NCBI GenBank assembly: GCA_021442155.1
Contig: CM038232.1
Coordinates: forward strand, 62,217,436-62,281,435
DNA from: Cymbidium sinense
Lineage: Eukaryota; Streptophyta; Magnoliopsida; Asparagales; Orchidaceae
DNA: 64,000 nt
Direction: 5' to 3'
Under the pieces are notes generated by a model, which worked only from the letters and a program-made list of their open reading frames with translations, searched no databases and had not been told where the DNA came from. Of this stretch, positions 13,067 through 24,142 are shown piece after piece (the first letter of the stretch is position 1; every line of letters starts with the position of its first letter). The position numbers were made by a program, and so were the translations under genes.

Positions 13067-14013
13067 GTAATTAGTTTATAATCGTCACATCTGTCACAAA
13101 TGCAACGTTTATAAGCTAAGACTGTGGTTGATCTAGGTAAACATTGCATGCAAGACTGTCGGTCAAGCTAGATGCTAGGGGATCTAGGGTGTTTTTGATG
13201 GAATCGCTTGGGAAAACGTAAGGAATGGGATGACCGCCTACACTAAGGTTTCCTCTATGCGCAAACACATAGATTTTGCACAGTACAACAAACCTAGGGG
13301 GCTTAGAAAGGTGTAAAATGGGGAAGAGGTCGAAATACTCACATTCATGATGTTTTGAGTTGATCCTCAGTGTACCTCTCCCTATTGCTGATTGCACGAG
13401 ATTTTCTCAAACTTGAACAAGGGAAAACCTCTTTTCCCTTGAATTTCTCTCAAGAAAGGCATCTTTTTCTTCTTCTAAGGAGCCTTCCAACTTTTTAGAA
13501 GGGTGAAAACATTGGAGAAGAGAGTGAAAAGGGAGAGAGAGTCGAGGAGGGATCCCTAGCCACCAACAGAAGGATCTCTCAACCCTAGGGTTGAGATCCT
13601 TTTATTTGAGGGCATTTGAAGTGCTAAAGGACAAGAGTATCCTTTTCCCTCCAAAATCTGTCTTCTAAAATTTTAAAATCTCAAGCCCAAAATGAGAATT
13701 TGATCGTCAACTGCCAAAAGGTGGTTGAAAAGCTCTCGCTTTTTGCAGCAAAATTTTTCAAGTTTGGACGGTCCTGTACCACTACTCATAAGGAGCAGAG
13801 ACAGAACATAACGCCATGGCGCCCCACGGTGCTGGAAATGAGCACCTTGGCGTTGCTTACACATAACATGTCTTCAAGACAGAGGAGACGGTGTCGTGGT
13901 ATTAGCCATTGGCTTGCTAAGATCACCGTAGAGATTGTCAAGTTCATTAAACTATATTGTCCTATGTATATCGCATCCTAAAAGGATGCCAACAATGACA
14001 CTTAATAAAATAT
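13067..14013. other. Unassigned stretch with a near-perfect palindrome
   Basis: No reading frame here has a recognisable product. The pyrimidine- and purine-rich 13400-13640 segment resembles retrotransposon LTR sequence in texture but could not be paired with a second copy. It contains the palindrome listed at 13570-13601. Confidence 0.4.
13570..13601. repeat. Palindrome with 14-bp arms
   Basis: The arms AAGGATCT(CT)CAACCC and GGGTTGAGATCCTT are complementary apart from a two-base bulge in the left arm, with only TA between them. It would form a stable cruciform or RNA hairpin. Role unknown. Confidence 0.7.
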
Positions 14014-14082
14014 ATTGAAGAAAAAGGATTCATGTACCCGACCCCACGTGGTGGGATTAAAGCTTGTTGTTGTTGTTGTTGA
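14014..14082 (+). mobile_element. 3' end of an RTE-type LINE
   Basis: Short severely 5'-truncated copy: 'ggattcatgtacccgacc', then 'ccacgtggtgggatt', then five or more TTG units. It matches the 3' ends of the LINE copies near 4728 and 6016. No protein-coding part remains. Confidence 0.8.
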
Positions 14083-15326
14083 TCAATTACTGATTGTGCT
14101 TTGTGTAAAATGTATTCAAAATGAGGTATAATAGTGTATGTTTTTGGCAAAGCATATAATTCTAATCGGTAGATCCATTGAAAAAAATGAAATGTTAGAA
14201 TAATGAAAAATATTTATAAGATAAAGAAGTTAGAATTAATTGATCAAAGACTAAGTATGATATGTAATTTTAATAGATATGATATTAACAATTATTAATT
14301 TATATTATTAGAATTAGATTTTGCTATTCAAACACTTGATTGCTTTTTAATGTTGACGATTTTGTCTCTATTAAAGATTTTGACAGTGCTCTTTCTTAAT
14401 ATTGCAATCTCCTGCATGTGTCCATTAAAATTGTCTTTAATTTTAATATAAGAGGGATAATTTTTTTTTTCTAATTTTCACTAACCTTTCATCTAAATTT
14501 TAGGATTAGATCTCTTAAAATTTGGAATCATTTCTGACTATTTCATTTTACGTTCTTGTTTCAAAGTTCTTATCAAAATTGATATGTGATTTCCATTTTT
14601 ATTTTCTTAACTGGTTTTTGGTATTCAAACACTTGATTGCTTTTTTTTATTATGACAATTTTATGTCCATTGAAGTTTTTCTCAGTGCTCTTCTTGATAT
14701 TGCAATTTCCATCTTCATTTTTTTTACTTGAATTACACTTGAAGTAGCTTTTCAGGAATTACTTTGATGATAATTCTATATCTTACTGTTCAACTAAGGA
14801 TGTTTATCTATGGGTTTATGTATTTGATATTTATTTCACTTTCAATTTGATTTAGGATCTAAAATAAAATTCAGTAGTCTTTTTATTGTGATTATGAAAT
14901 ATTCTAAATAATATGTACATCCAATAATTTATTTTATATTAATCGTGCAAATGTATAGCGTCAATAATTGTGAAGCTTAAGTATACTGTGTGGCATTACA
15001 CGGGACTGTTTGCTGGTTTCTGTATGCCTATGTATAAGATAAAGAATGGAGCGATTGGCCAGATGCAGTTGGTGATTTTTGTTGTTATTGCAATCATGAT
15101 TTTTCCCTTCTTTATTATTATTATTATTATTATTATTTTTGGAACTAGAATCTTATTTTTCTTGTTTGTGAACTAATCTCTTCAAAATTCAGCATGACTA
15201 GCGACATTATTATTGAAATTCTTTAGTATTTTTACTGTACTCCTGTGATTGACTACCCTTCAAAAAGGACTTTTACTTGATATCAAAGGCTAATTCATTT
15301 TTGCCTTGCATTTTAAATTTATTTAG
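14083..15326 (+). other. Probable end of the first intron of the calmodulin gene
   Basis: AT-rich with long T runs, as expected of a plant intron, ending in a pyrimidine-rich acceptor, tttatttag, at 15318-15326. A (TTA)n run lies at about 15112-15136. I searched by eye for the conserved first exon of calmodulin (the ~25 codons before Gly26) and did not find it here or elsewhere upstream in the window. This intron would therefore start more than 15 kb upstream, or the 5' part of the gene is missing. Confidence 0.55.
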
Positions 15327-15700
15327 GTTGCATCACAACCAAGGAGCTGGGAACTGTTATGAGATCACTCGGTCAAAACCCCACTGAGGCAGAACTTCAG
15401 GACATGATCAATGAGGTTGATGCTAATGGTGACGGCACCATTGATTTCCCAGAGTTCCTTAACCTTATGGCTCGTAAGTTGAAAGACACGGACTCTGAGG
15501 AGGAGCTCAGAGAGGCCTTTCGAGTCTTTGACAAAGACCAGAATGGTTTCATCTCAGCTGCTGAGCTCCGCCATGTCATGACCAACCTTGGTGAGAAGCT
15601 CACTGATGAGGAGGTTGATGAGATGATCCGTGAGGCTGATGTGGATGGAGATGGCCAAATTAACTATGATGAGTTCGTCAGGATTATGATGGCCAAGTGA
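15327..15700 (+). CDS. Calmodulin, exon 2 (residues 26-149; short isoform stops here)
   Basis: Calcium sensor with EF-hand loops that binds target proteins when loaded with calcium. The exon starts with the last two bases of Gly26 (G|GT TGC), the usual plant calmodulin intron position, after acceptor AG at 15325-15326. It then codes for Cys27 to Lys149, exactly filling the canonical 149-residue protein. It shows the end of EF1 (CITTKE), then EF2 (57-68, [12 protein letters not shown]), EF3 (94-105, [12 protein letters not shown]) and EF4 (130-141, [12 protein letters not shown]), all with their acidic ligands. Lys116, the usual methylated lysine counting Met1, is present. Compared with the common plant sequence there are conservative changes in EF2 and several Lys-to-Arg or Met-to-Leu swaps. 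TGA at 15698-15700 follows Lys149, but it lies inside a good splice donor, so this stop is used only when the next intron is retained. No lesions are visible. Confidence 0.95.
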
Positions 15701-15702
15701 GG
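15695..15702 (+). promoter_or_regulatory. Splice donor overlapping the short-isoform stop codon
   Basis: The eight bases AAGTGAGG serve two purposes. Read as codons they give Lys149 followed by the TGA stop; read as a splice site they give AA|GTGAGG, close to the plant donor consensus. Donor choice therefore decides directly whether the membrane-targeting tail is made. Confidence 0.75.
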
Positions 15703-16871
15703 AACCGATCTCTATTTAAGTCCTTTTAAACAATATATATATATATAACACAATATGAAGCTAAAGAAGATAACAAGCACTACTGAATTTCCTGCTTTGT
15801 AGGTAGCCTAGCGTGACCTCTGTGTGTTTCAGCTATTCTTGATGTGAATCCTTTGTTTTTTTTTTACTTCTGCTCCTTTTTTTTAGTCACACTCCTGATT
15901 GGACCTTTTATGCCGGTCCAATGGTTTAGTCTTGATTGCTATTTTTGATGTGCTGCCACCTTTTGGACAACTAAAACATATTACTGGATAATTGAATATT
16001 TGCTATGTTTTTGTTATTATTTTTTGTTCAGCATTCCTAGTTGAGTAAAAAATATTAAAAAAAGTGATTTTTTTTTCTTGTACCTCAAGTTCATGTCGTC
16101 CAATCGACTAATTGGTCACAACTAGATAGGCTTGAGGCATAAGAAACAAGAAAATTTCATATATTTTGAGATTTTCGTTAAGGATTTAAGCATTACTCTT
16201 CATATTTCAATCAGTATATGATGCTACTTCCTGTTTTTGCTCACTTATTATATCATTTGAATTCATTTTATGATCATATTTTAGTTCCACTGGTCATGAA
16301 TTGATTTTTCTTAGGGATCATCCGTGATTTTGCTTACTTACTTTCTTTGTGATGCTCCTGGGTGCAGTTTTTTCTTGTAGCATGATGTGAACAACTTGTA
16401 GGTTTATCTGCTTATCTAATGAAATTTTTTTTTTCAGGATTCCTTTTTGCAAATTATATCATGATTGATATTAAAATATTGGATTTGCTTTAAGATTGAT
16501 GTTACATATGAACAATTCATATTACATTAATCTTAAAATAATTTCAATAATATTAAGCCCATCCTATTGCAATTTGCCTCAGGATATTCCAACACAATTT
16601 TTATTCCTTCCTAATAAAAAAAATATTATTATACCACAAGTGGTTTTGGCTGATATTTCATATCTAGTTGCATTATTCTCAATCCTTCAGTTTGAATACT
16701 GTTAATTTCTCATACCATACACTGTTAGTCAGCTGATACATTCATTGAAGCTTTTACGCTCTTTTTAAATGGAGGGATTGTTGCTGGGGAAAGGGAGATA
16801 GAGAAAGTGAGATTCTGTGAAATTGGAAGCTAGCTTGATGGGTGCCTGGAATGAATCTTTCTTATGTGCAG
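15697..16871 (+). other. Alternatively used second intron of the calmodulin gene
   Basis: Donor context is GCCAA|GTGAGGA at 15697 and acceptor is ttatgtgcag|GA ending at 16871, giving an intron of 1175 bases. It is T-rich, as plant introns are. When it is retained, the message reads AAG TGA and gives a standard calmodulin. When it is spliced, AA joins G from exon 3 to make the same Lys149 codon and reading continues into a 33-codon tail. No other coding segment was seen in the intron. Evidence for splicing is sequence consensus plus the in-frame, meaningful tail; no transcript data are available here. Confidence 0.8.
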
Positions 16872-16974
16872 GAGACATTTGAAGGCAAACATGGCAAGGT
16901 CACCGGTTAGCAGCCCACGCAGGCCTAAAAAGCAGAAGAAGTGCTGCAGCAAATGTCACTGTACCATCGTATGA
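16872..16974 (+). CDS. Calmodulin, exon 3: polybasic tail with CaaX prenylation box
   Basis: In phase with exon 2 across the intron, this exon completes Lys149 and adds 33 residues (150-182), ending with TGA at 16972-16974. The tail holds a basic cluster (RRPKKQKK, 165-172), three cysteines that could be palmitoylated (173, 174, 177) and the terminal CTIV, whose Cys179 would be the prenylated residue. Calmodulins with such an extension are known, for example petunia CaM53 and the rice OsCaM61 type. Prenylation sends CaM53 to the plasma membrane, while the unprenylated form is nuclear. The length (182) fits that group. The meaningful tail in the right phase argues that the locus is functional. 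Valine at the last position leaves open which prenyltransferase would act. Confidence 0.88.
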
Positions 16975-19900
16975 GCAAACCCATGTAACTAAGCAGTTCA
17001 TCTAAAGATCAAAGGTCCTCTTCCCAAGCTGTTTTGAGTTCATGTAACTAAGCAGTTTTCGTATAGACTGTTGAGTTATCCATCCTATAAATCTTATTCT
17101 GGCACCGTTTAATTGTAGGAAGAATTGAAATATAGCTTGGCAGAAGCAACGATTGGCTTATTACTTGAGGACGGATGTTGACAATCAGTACTGCGTAGGA
17201 AATTGGAGGGTAAATAAGATGGGTTAATGCTTTGTATTAGCTATAAGTTAAGCGGAGTTTTGTGTTGTGAGTTAGGTTGGTTAGATATGAATGAGATTCA
17301 AATTCATGGAATGGAATCTTGTGTTCTTTCAGATAGATGGTTGGTTGATTCCTTCATGCAATTTAAAGGTGGTGGTGAGCACTTAATATGGAGTTTGATT
17401 TGGAAAGCAAGCTGTCTGCCATAAATAAACTGATTCACGAGAAAGATGATTTATAGTAGAGCATTAAATATTTGAGAAAATCCAATCTTAAACATAAAAA
17501 GGAGGTTAATCAACTCATGCTCAGAAGAAAGAAGCTATCTTAAACATACTATGCTAGCATCCATTTGAAATTAGAGAATTTTTAACCTCATCATAGTTAT
17601 GATTATGTCATCCAAGATTTATCATATGATTAATCTTTTGATTACTTAGCAGTCTTTTGTTCTGAAGTGAATACTTCCTCTCTAGCAAGTATTGGATTAT
17701 CGTATCTAAGGAGCTTTGCTTCCTAATGATTTGAATTTTTAGGACGTTATGATTTCACGTGTCTGAGCTTATGTCAAGAGGTTGTTGATGAGCCTCTTAT
17801 CTTCTCCCTTATCTCAAGAAATTGTGAAGCATCATTTTGAGCCTATAAGGTTAGGGTAATAAAGAAATGATCCTCACAACTAACAAATTATCCACATGAC
17901 TCTCCTTGTAGGTTAGACTTGTCCTTGTTATGTCAGTAATAGGCATCCGACAATACTCTTTTGAGCTTGCGCTCAATCATTGAAGAACTTAATCTCAAGC
18001 CTATGTGCATGTGGTCACAATTTTGATAGCTCATAGCATATCCTATATGAGTCTTCAAGCTCAAGAATGTGGCCTCCTACCTCTTTTGCCTCCATGTTGA
18101 AGGAGAGATCATCTCAATATGGGTGGCTTACCATCCATGATGTTGTGCTGATTGGACACTTTATTAAGACCTTGAACGATGCCATGAGGCTATTTTGGCT
18201 TGCAAGGACTTCCTAGAGGAGCTTTATGGGATAGTGATCAAGGCTACAACATTAAGCTCATTGGTGGTTGAATCATCTTTTTAAGTTATATAGGAGAATG
18301 AGAAAGGATTCTAAAACTCTAAACCTAATTGATGACTACACAGACATAATATCTGGCTAAGATAACAATCATAATTGGAAAATTAGATGGAGATTAGAGG
18401 TCGAATGCTAATAATTGTACCAAGTCTCATTGGTGACCACTATCACGATCCTCAATAGTCTCTTTGAATCAAACTCCTAAAGCTTTGAGTCTTCATTAGT
18501 TTTTAATTAGAATTATAGCTTGAAGATAACTTACATGTATTGTTATGTCTTTATTTGATGGTATTGGTCATTTCATGTCATCAAATTGTAGGAATAATTT
18601 GATCAACTATTAATGGTTATGATCTAAGGTGATTAGATAAATTCTTCATGCATGCACACCTATCATATCCTCCTCGAAAGGCTAGCTATAAACCAATGAT
18701 TGGTTAATGTCAAATCCTAATATCCAATCATTTGATGTGTAATCCTAACTCTTATATAATAAAATCACAAAATTATTCTTTTTAATATCTTTTAATTTGT
18801 ATATCATGTTAATCCTTTCTTAAATAAATTACATTAAAATAGATATTTTGTGTAATAATTTAATAATCATAATATCCAAAAGATGCTCATGGTATTTCAA
18901 GAGACCAAAATATTATTAAACTTTTGTTAAGGTATTGAATTTCACTTGATCTTTTGGATACTTCAATTAAATCATGATCAACTTCGAGCAATTGAAGTTT
19001 ATATGTCGTAGTAAACACACTGTTAGATATCTAACAAAATGAAAGAAAATTTTAAAAATGTGTGTTGGATTGTTATATAAGTTTAGGCGTGAAGTTTTAT
19101 TCTATCGCAACTGATTTTTTTGATTTTTTGGCACAGAAAAGAAATTAAATTAATTAATTTACAATAAAAATAATGTCGAAAAGTTATAATTTTTTTATGG
19201 GTGCATTTTATGGCACATTAAAAAAATGTGGAACTCTCTAATTATAATGCCAACCATACGATTAAGCTTTATGTAATCAATTAAATATCTTTAAAAATTT
19301 CAAAATTCTCAAAATTAAAGTTATCATTTATGAATATATGTATAGTGTGGAGCTTTATTTATTTATTTTTAATTTTTTAAATTTTTTTGTTTGGAAGATT
19401 TAGATACATATGAGGCAATTCTTATGTATTTACATATCTAATATATAAAGTTAAATATTTATTTATCTAATATTTTATTATGTTTAAAAAAGTATATTTC
19501 ACCTTTAAAAAGTGAGCGATGATGATAATTTTGATGTGATATTAAAGATTATGATGTTATATATATATATATATATTCTATTAAGGCTATTTTTTTCATG
19601 CTCTAACTCCAATATGTTAAGGAGTTTTAGGGGCTAAAAAATTATGTCTGATTTTTTCTCATTACAATATTCTTTAAATAAATTATATTTAAATTTTTTT
19701 TATGATTAGTTTAAATTCTAGAAGTTAAGTAACCTTATTCTCCATGAATACTTTGCAAATTTGATGAAACTACTAAATGCATAATTCTTATTGGTCAAAT
19801 ATATCACTAAAGTATATTTAGATTAATCATTAATCTATGATTATACTCATAATTCTTACTTGCTGAATTATTAATGATGATTGAACCAAATAGATTCACA

Positions 19901-20283
19901 ATTAATAACTCAAATGCTAGAATTAGAAAAAAATATTAAAATAATATCTATTTTTTATGTTGGCATGCTTAGCAAGATTATAAATTAATTAATCAAATTT
20001 AGGTAAATTAATAGGATTGGGATTATCTATTTTTTAATATTAATTATATAAATTTTATTATGTCAATAACCAACCAAAATAATTATTTCATTGAATCTAA
20101 TAAAATGATATGATCCATGAAATATAATAATAATATCTATCATTGCATTGATGAACTCCTCTCATAAATAATATTTCACGTTGAATGATTTATGAAATAT
20201 GTATTATTAATGGCATAATGTCTTCATACTTGAGTAATTAGAAGTTATGACTATGTTGCTTGCAATGAGGATAGTTAAGGAAT
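16975..20283. other. 3' untranslated region of the calmodulin gene, then AT-rich intergenic DNA
   Basis: A possible polyadenylation signal, AATAAA, lies at 17424-17429, about 450 bases after the long-isoform stop; the true transcript end is not known. From about 17700 to 18500 the base composition is more balanced and short frames appear, but no protein family can be recognised. After 18500 the DNA is very AT-rich, with a (TA)n run near 19559-19575. No gene is supported. Confidence 0.5.
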
Positions 20284-20303
20284 CGGTTGGGACTCCCCAA
20301 CCG
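20284..20303. repeat. Small perfect inverted repeat
   Basis: Arms CGGTTGGG and CCCAACCG separated by four bases, a GC-rich hairpin in AT-rich surroundings, about 40 bases before a GA microsatellite. No function can be assigned. Confidence 0.65.
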
Positions 20304-20342
20304 CTAATTACAGTAGCAAGACTATAGAGACCATCTCCCATC

Positions 20343-20345
<3 letters not shown>

Positions 20346-20374
<29 letters not shown>
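20346..20374. repeat. (GA)n microsatellite
   Basis: Uninterrupted GA dinucleotide run of 29 bases. Confidence 0.9.
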
Positions 20375-20376
<2 letters not shown>

Positions 20377-20549
20377 CTCAATAAAAATTTCTGATTGGTT
20401 GGTCTCTCAAATATTTGATTTTGATGATTAGGATATCTATGAACTCAATGTGATTTATCGTAACTTATATTAAGATTTTTATAGCTTTTTAGACTTATTT
20501 GGTCTTTGATTTGGACAGCCTAATATTTTAATATATCTAATATCTCAAG

Positions 20550-20550
<1 letters not shown>

Positions 20551-20625
<75 letters not shown>
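20551..20625. repeat. (TA)n microsatellite, 75 bases
   Basis: Perfect TA run of about 37 units, likely to be length-polymorphic. It is read through by a spurious minus-strand frame giving poly(Ile-Tyr), which is not a gene. Confidence 0.92.
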
Positions 20626-20629
<4 letters not shown>

Positions 20630-21057
20630 CGCCACTAAAATGGGTCAAATAGAGCCCAAACACACTCGAATTAAGCCTAAAGGCTATACCTGAAAATTTC
20701 GAGACACTAATTGAATGGTTAAATGATTTCCAAATTTGATGTGCATATAGTCGACTTGAGCAGCTCGACGAGATAAATCCAACGAGCTCAAGATCACTCA
20801 AATCAAAGGTTGTTTGAATGATCAAATCACCAAAAACTATCTATGATCAAATGAATCGATACGAATCGTCCGAGGGAGTGTTTTGAGATTTAGGGTACAA
20901 TGACTAAAATACCCATCTCAGAATTCTATAAATATGATCCCATTTTTGTCATGAGGGGGAGAAGGAGCTAGAAGCGAACTTGGGAGAAAGCTGAGAGAGA
21001 GAGAGAGAGAGAGCTAAAAGTTCAAAATTTGTCATCACCACCGCCGTCCGACGTCAT

Positions 21058-21373
21058 TATTTATCGCCGACACCACCAACAATCTTATAACCCAACTAGT
21101 TGTATAAGCAGTGATTCAAATTCTCATTGTCGTGCATACAATCTAGTAATCTCATTATTTGAAAGATTTAAACTTTGTATTCCAAAGCAGATATATAGTT
21201 GAGCATTTTTACTGAGTTAGACCATGTGATTTTTTCCTCTCTTTCAGGGGTTTTTCCACATAAAATTATGGAGTTTCTTATGTTATTTTCAACTACTGTG
21301 TGCATACTGAATTTTTATATAAAGCTAAGATGTGAAATTTTACTATACCGCTACAAGTTTTCTAGCATGCAAC
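21058..21373 (+). repeat. Direct repeat copy 1, probable retrotransposon LTR end
   Basis: About 315 bases that recur at 22098-22432 with the same order of landmarks: 'catacaatct', 'gaaagatttaaactt', 'gtgattttt', 'tttcaggggttttt', 'aaagctaag' and 'gcatgcaac' or 'gcacgcaac'. Just upstream is a TATA-like ctataaatatg at about 20926-20936. The arrangement looks like the R-U5 part of a Ty1/copia-type LTR. I found no polyprotein between the copies, so they may be solo or rearranged LTR pieces. Confidence 0.55.
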
Positions 21374-21767
21374 AGTTTGACACCGTCTGTAAGAAATATT
21401 CTCTTTACATCTTCACAATAGTTGACAATCTGACTTTAAGTTAAGAGCAGCACCATCTATTTGATGGAGAAAATTTTACTTCGGAATAACACATATGAAG
21501 AATGAAGAAATATCAAATATTGATCCTTCAATTCTTATTAGAAGCTCAAGGGCAACCCTTAATCTCAAAAGATCATCCAAATCAATATTCTGGATATCTA
21601 ATTAATTATCAATTCAAGAAGTAAGTCAATGATGAGAAATAATTTCAAAATTTTTTTAAAAAAGAGATAGCTTTGCAAATTGTGATTTTTCATTCGTACT
21701 CATGGAAAAATAAGACAAAGATCAAGGAGTAGCTTTGACTACAATCTCAAACGAATTTTTTTGATTT

Positions 21768-22060
21768 GACCTCTTCCACACAGGTTAACGTCATCGAGTA
21801 ATGCTCTGATAAGTAATCTCGGAAGAATCAAAATGTTTAACCTCTTCCACACAAGTTAACGTCATCGAGTAATACTCTGATAAATAATCTTGGAAGAATC
21901 AAAACGTTTAACCTCTTCCATACCGATTAACGTTATCGAGTAACACTTTAAGAAAATAATCTCGGATGATAATTAAAACTATTGACCTCTTCCACACAGG
22001 TTAAATTTCATCGAGTAATACTCTGACAAACAACCTCGGATAGGTCAAAAATCTTTCAAG
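21768..22060 (+). repeat. Tandem array, ~72-bp unit, four copies
   Basis: Units begin at about 21768, 21837, 21908 and 21984. Each has 'acctcttccacac', then 'gttaacgtcatcgagtaa', then 'ctctgata', then 'ctcgga'. The array lies between the two direct-repeat copies. The first two units are the most alike and the later ones more diverged. Confidence 0.8.
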
Positions 22061-22097
22061 AATTTCTTCCCTTAAAAGACATGTCTATGAGGAAGCC

Positions 22098-22432
22098 GCC
22101 TATTATCATCGCCGACTGCCATCAATAATTACATACCAACCATCACGATAGAGTTACTCATTCGAAATTCCCATTGTCAGACTTTCTCACATACAATCTT
22201 GTAATCCTGTTATTTGAAAGATTTAAACTTTATATTCCAAAGTAGATATATAGTGAATCATTTTTATTGGGTTAGACCCCGTGATTTTTGTCTCTTTCAG
22301 GGGTTTTTTCACATAAAAATTCTGAAATTTCTTTTTTTATTTATTTATAACTATTTGTGTGAGTACTGGATTTTTATACAAAGCTAAGGTGTAAAATTTT
22401 ACTCTACTTCTATAAGTTTTCTGGCACGCAAC
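22098..22432 (+). repeat. Direct repeat copy 2, probable retrotransposon LTR end
   Basis: Second copy of the repeat at 21058-21373, about 1.04 kb downstream in the same orientation. It is separated from the first by the 72-bp array and about 400 bases of unassigned sequence. A weaker match to its last 100 bases occurs near 19035-19135, suggesting the family has further relics nearby. Confidence 0.55.
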
Positions 22433-22735
22433 ACTGATAATGAAATTTTTGATGTGATATTATGTAAATATTAAAATTTGGATGTTGGTACATAAATATA
22501 TAAGAATTGTGGAAATCCTTTTTTTTTTTATGCTTGATTGGGCTGATCCCAAAACTTACAAAAATTATATATAAAGAATTATATCATATAAATATTTGTT
22601 TTAGGCAAACATGATTTCTTTTCTTATAGTGTGATATAAAATTGATATTAATTTAATGATCGTTAAAAATACAAAATTTTAAAGTAGTAATTTGTCAGAT
22701 CATATGAACTCATTTCCGTTGCCCAAACTTTTAAA

Positions 22736-24142
22736 ATGGCGGCAAATCTGCCGTTGCCCGTAGCAGCTTCATCTTCTTCCATGCCTGATCGTACCCCTTC
22801 CCCGCACTCAATCCAACCGCGTCAAGTCCAAAGCCCATACGATTCTCTTCATCATTGCCTCCGCAAAGCTACTGAAGGTCACCTCCTCGGCAAACCGGAT
22901 CTTATCTCCGCCATGAAAGCCTGCGCCTCCATCTCTAACATTCCGTTAGGCAGAGGCATCCATGCCCACATCACAAAATCCGGCCTTGGAACTGACAAAT
23001 TTGTTGCAACCTCCATCATCAGCTTCTATTCAATCTGCGTGCTCCTGATCTATGCGCGCCAACTGTTCGATCGGATTCCTCACAAGGATGCTGTCCTAAG
23101 GACATCAATGCTTATGGCCTATGCAGAGAATGGGAACATTGCTGATGCAAGGGGATTAGTTGATGATTTTCCTTACAGAGATTTAGTTGCCTGGAATGCA
23201 ATGTTATCCTGCTACCTGCGATGCGGATTTCCTGAAGATACTCTCACTCTGTTTCAGGAAATGCAGATCGGTAATGTTTCTCCTAATGAGATCTTATTAT
23301 TGCCTTATCAGCTTGCTCTCAGATTGGTTGCTTAGCTTTAGGTGGCAGGATACATGCTTTTATCCATAAGCTGTTCAGAAGCCATAGAAGCACATAATTG
23401 ATTAACGCCATGATGCACATGTATGCAAAATGTGGTCGGTTAGATATTGCTCTGGAGATTTTCATCAACCAGGAAAACAAAAACTTAGAATCATGGAATA
23501 CTTTACTGACAGGATTTGCAGTCCATGGGTTGGCCAAGGGTTCTTTTTCTCTCTTCTCCCAAATGATTAGGATTGGAATTTGGCCTGATAGGATTACTTT
23601 GCTTGCATTGCTGATGGCATGTAGCCATGCAGGTATGGTTGTTGATGCTATTAGATACTTCATACTTTTCACTGAGGTGTATGATATTCAAACAGGAACT
23701 GAACACTATGGGTGTTTAGTTGATGTCCTTTGTCGAAAAGGTCACCTTGAGGAAGCAAGTAGGTTTAATTGAGGCCATGCCATTAGAGTCAAATGCATAT
23801 GTATGGGGTGCTTTATTGAGAGGTTGCTTAGTTTATCAGAACCATGAGCTTGGCTTGGAAGCTGTGAAACGGCTTCTTGAGCTTGAACCATGTGATGAAG
23901 GAAGGTACATTGCTCTCTCTAATCTTATTGCTAGAATTGGAGAGGTGGAGGATTTTATGAGAGTTAGGAAGATGATGGTTGATTTGGGGATTAGACAATC
24001 ATCAGGAGTGAGTTTAATAGAAGTTGAGGGTGTGGTTCACAAGTTTTTAGCGGGGGATAGATCACATATTGAATCAATGGATATTTATGCTACTATTTAT
24101 AGCATACATTCAAATATGGGACGACAAAACCAACTTGAATGA
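22736..24142 (+). pseudogene. PLS-class pentatricopeptide-repeat gene, E/E+ type, disrupted
   Basis: PPR proteins of this class bind organelle RNA, often for C-to-U editing. The start ATG at 22736 opens a Ser/Pro-rich N-terminus that could be a transit peptide. Repeat motifs follow: LISAMKACASISNIPLGRGI, AYAENGNIADARGLVDDF, DLVAWNAMLSCYLRCGFPED. Between about 23290 and 23325 the frame shifts; reading resumes as GCLALGGRIHAFIHK. A TAA at 23395-23397 interrupts this second frame just before LINAMMHMYAKCGRLDIALE. A second shift near 23755-23770 leads to the E/E+ part (YVWGALLRGC, GDRSHIESMDIY), ending at TGA 24140-24142. No DYW domain follows. Three lesions mean one continuous protein cannot be made without introns or editing of the sequence; introns are unlikely, as most PPR genes lack them. 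Sequencing error could explain some but probably not all of the lesions. Confidence 0.85.

Noticed and set aside
15397..15603. Minus-strand frame opposite the calmodulin exon
   Set aside because: Shadow of the strongly coding plus strand.
20550..20825. Minus-strand frame of 91 codons ending in poly(Ile-Tyr)
   Set aside because: Reads through the (TA)n microsatellite; no protein motif.
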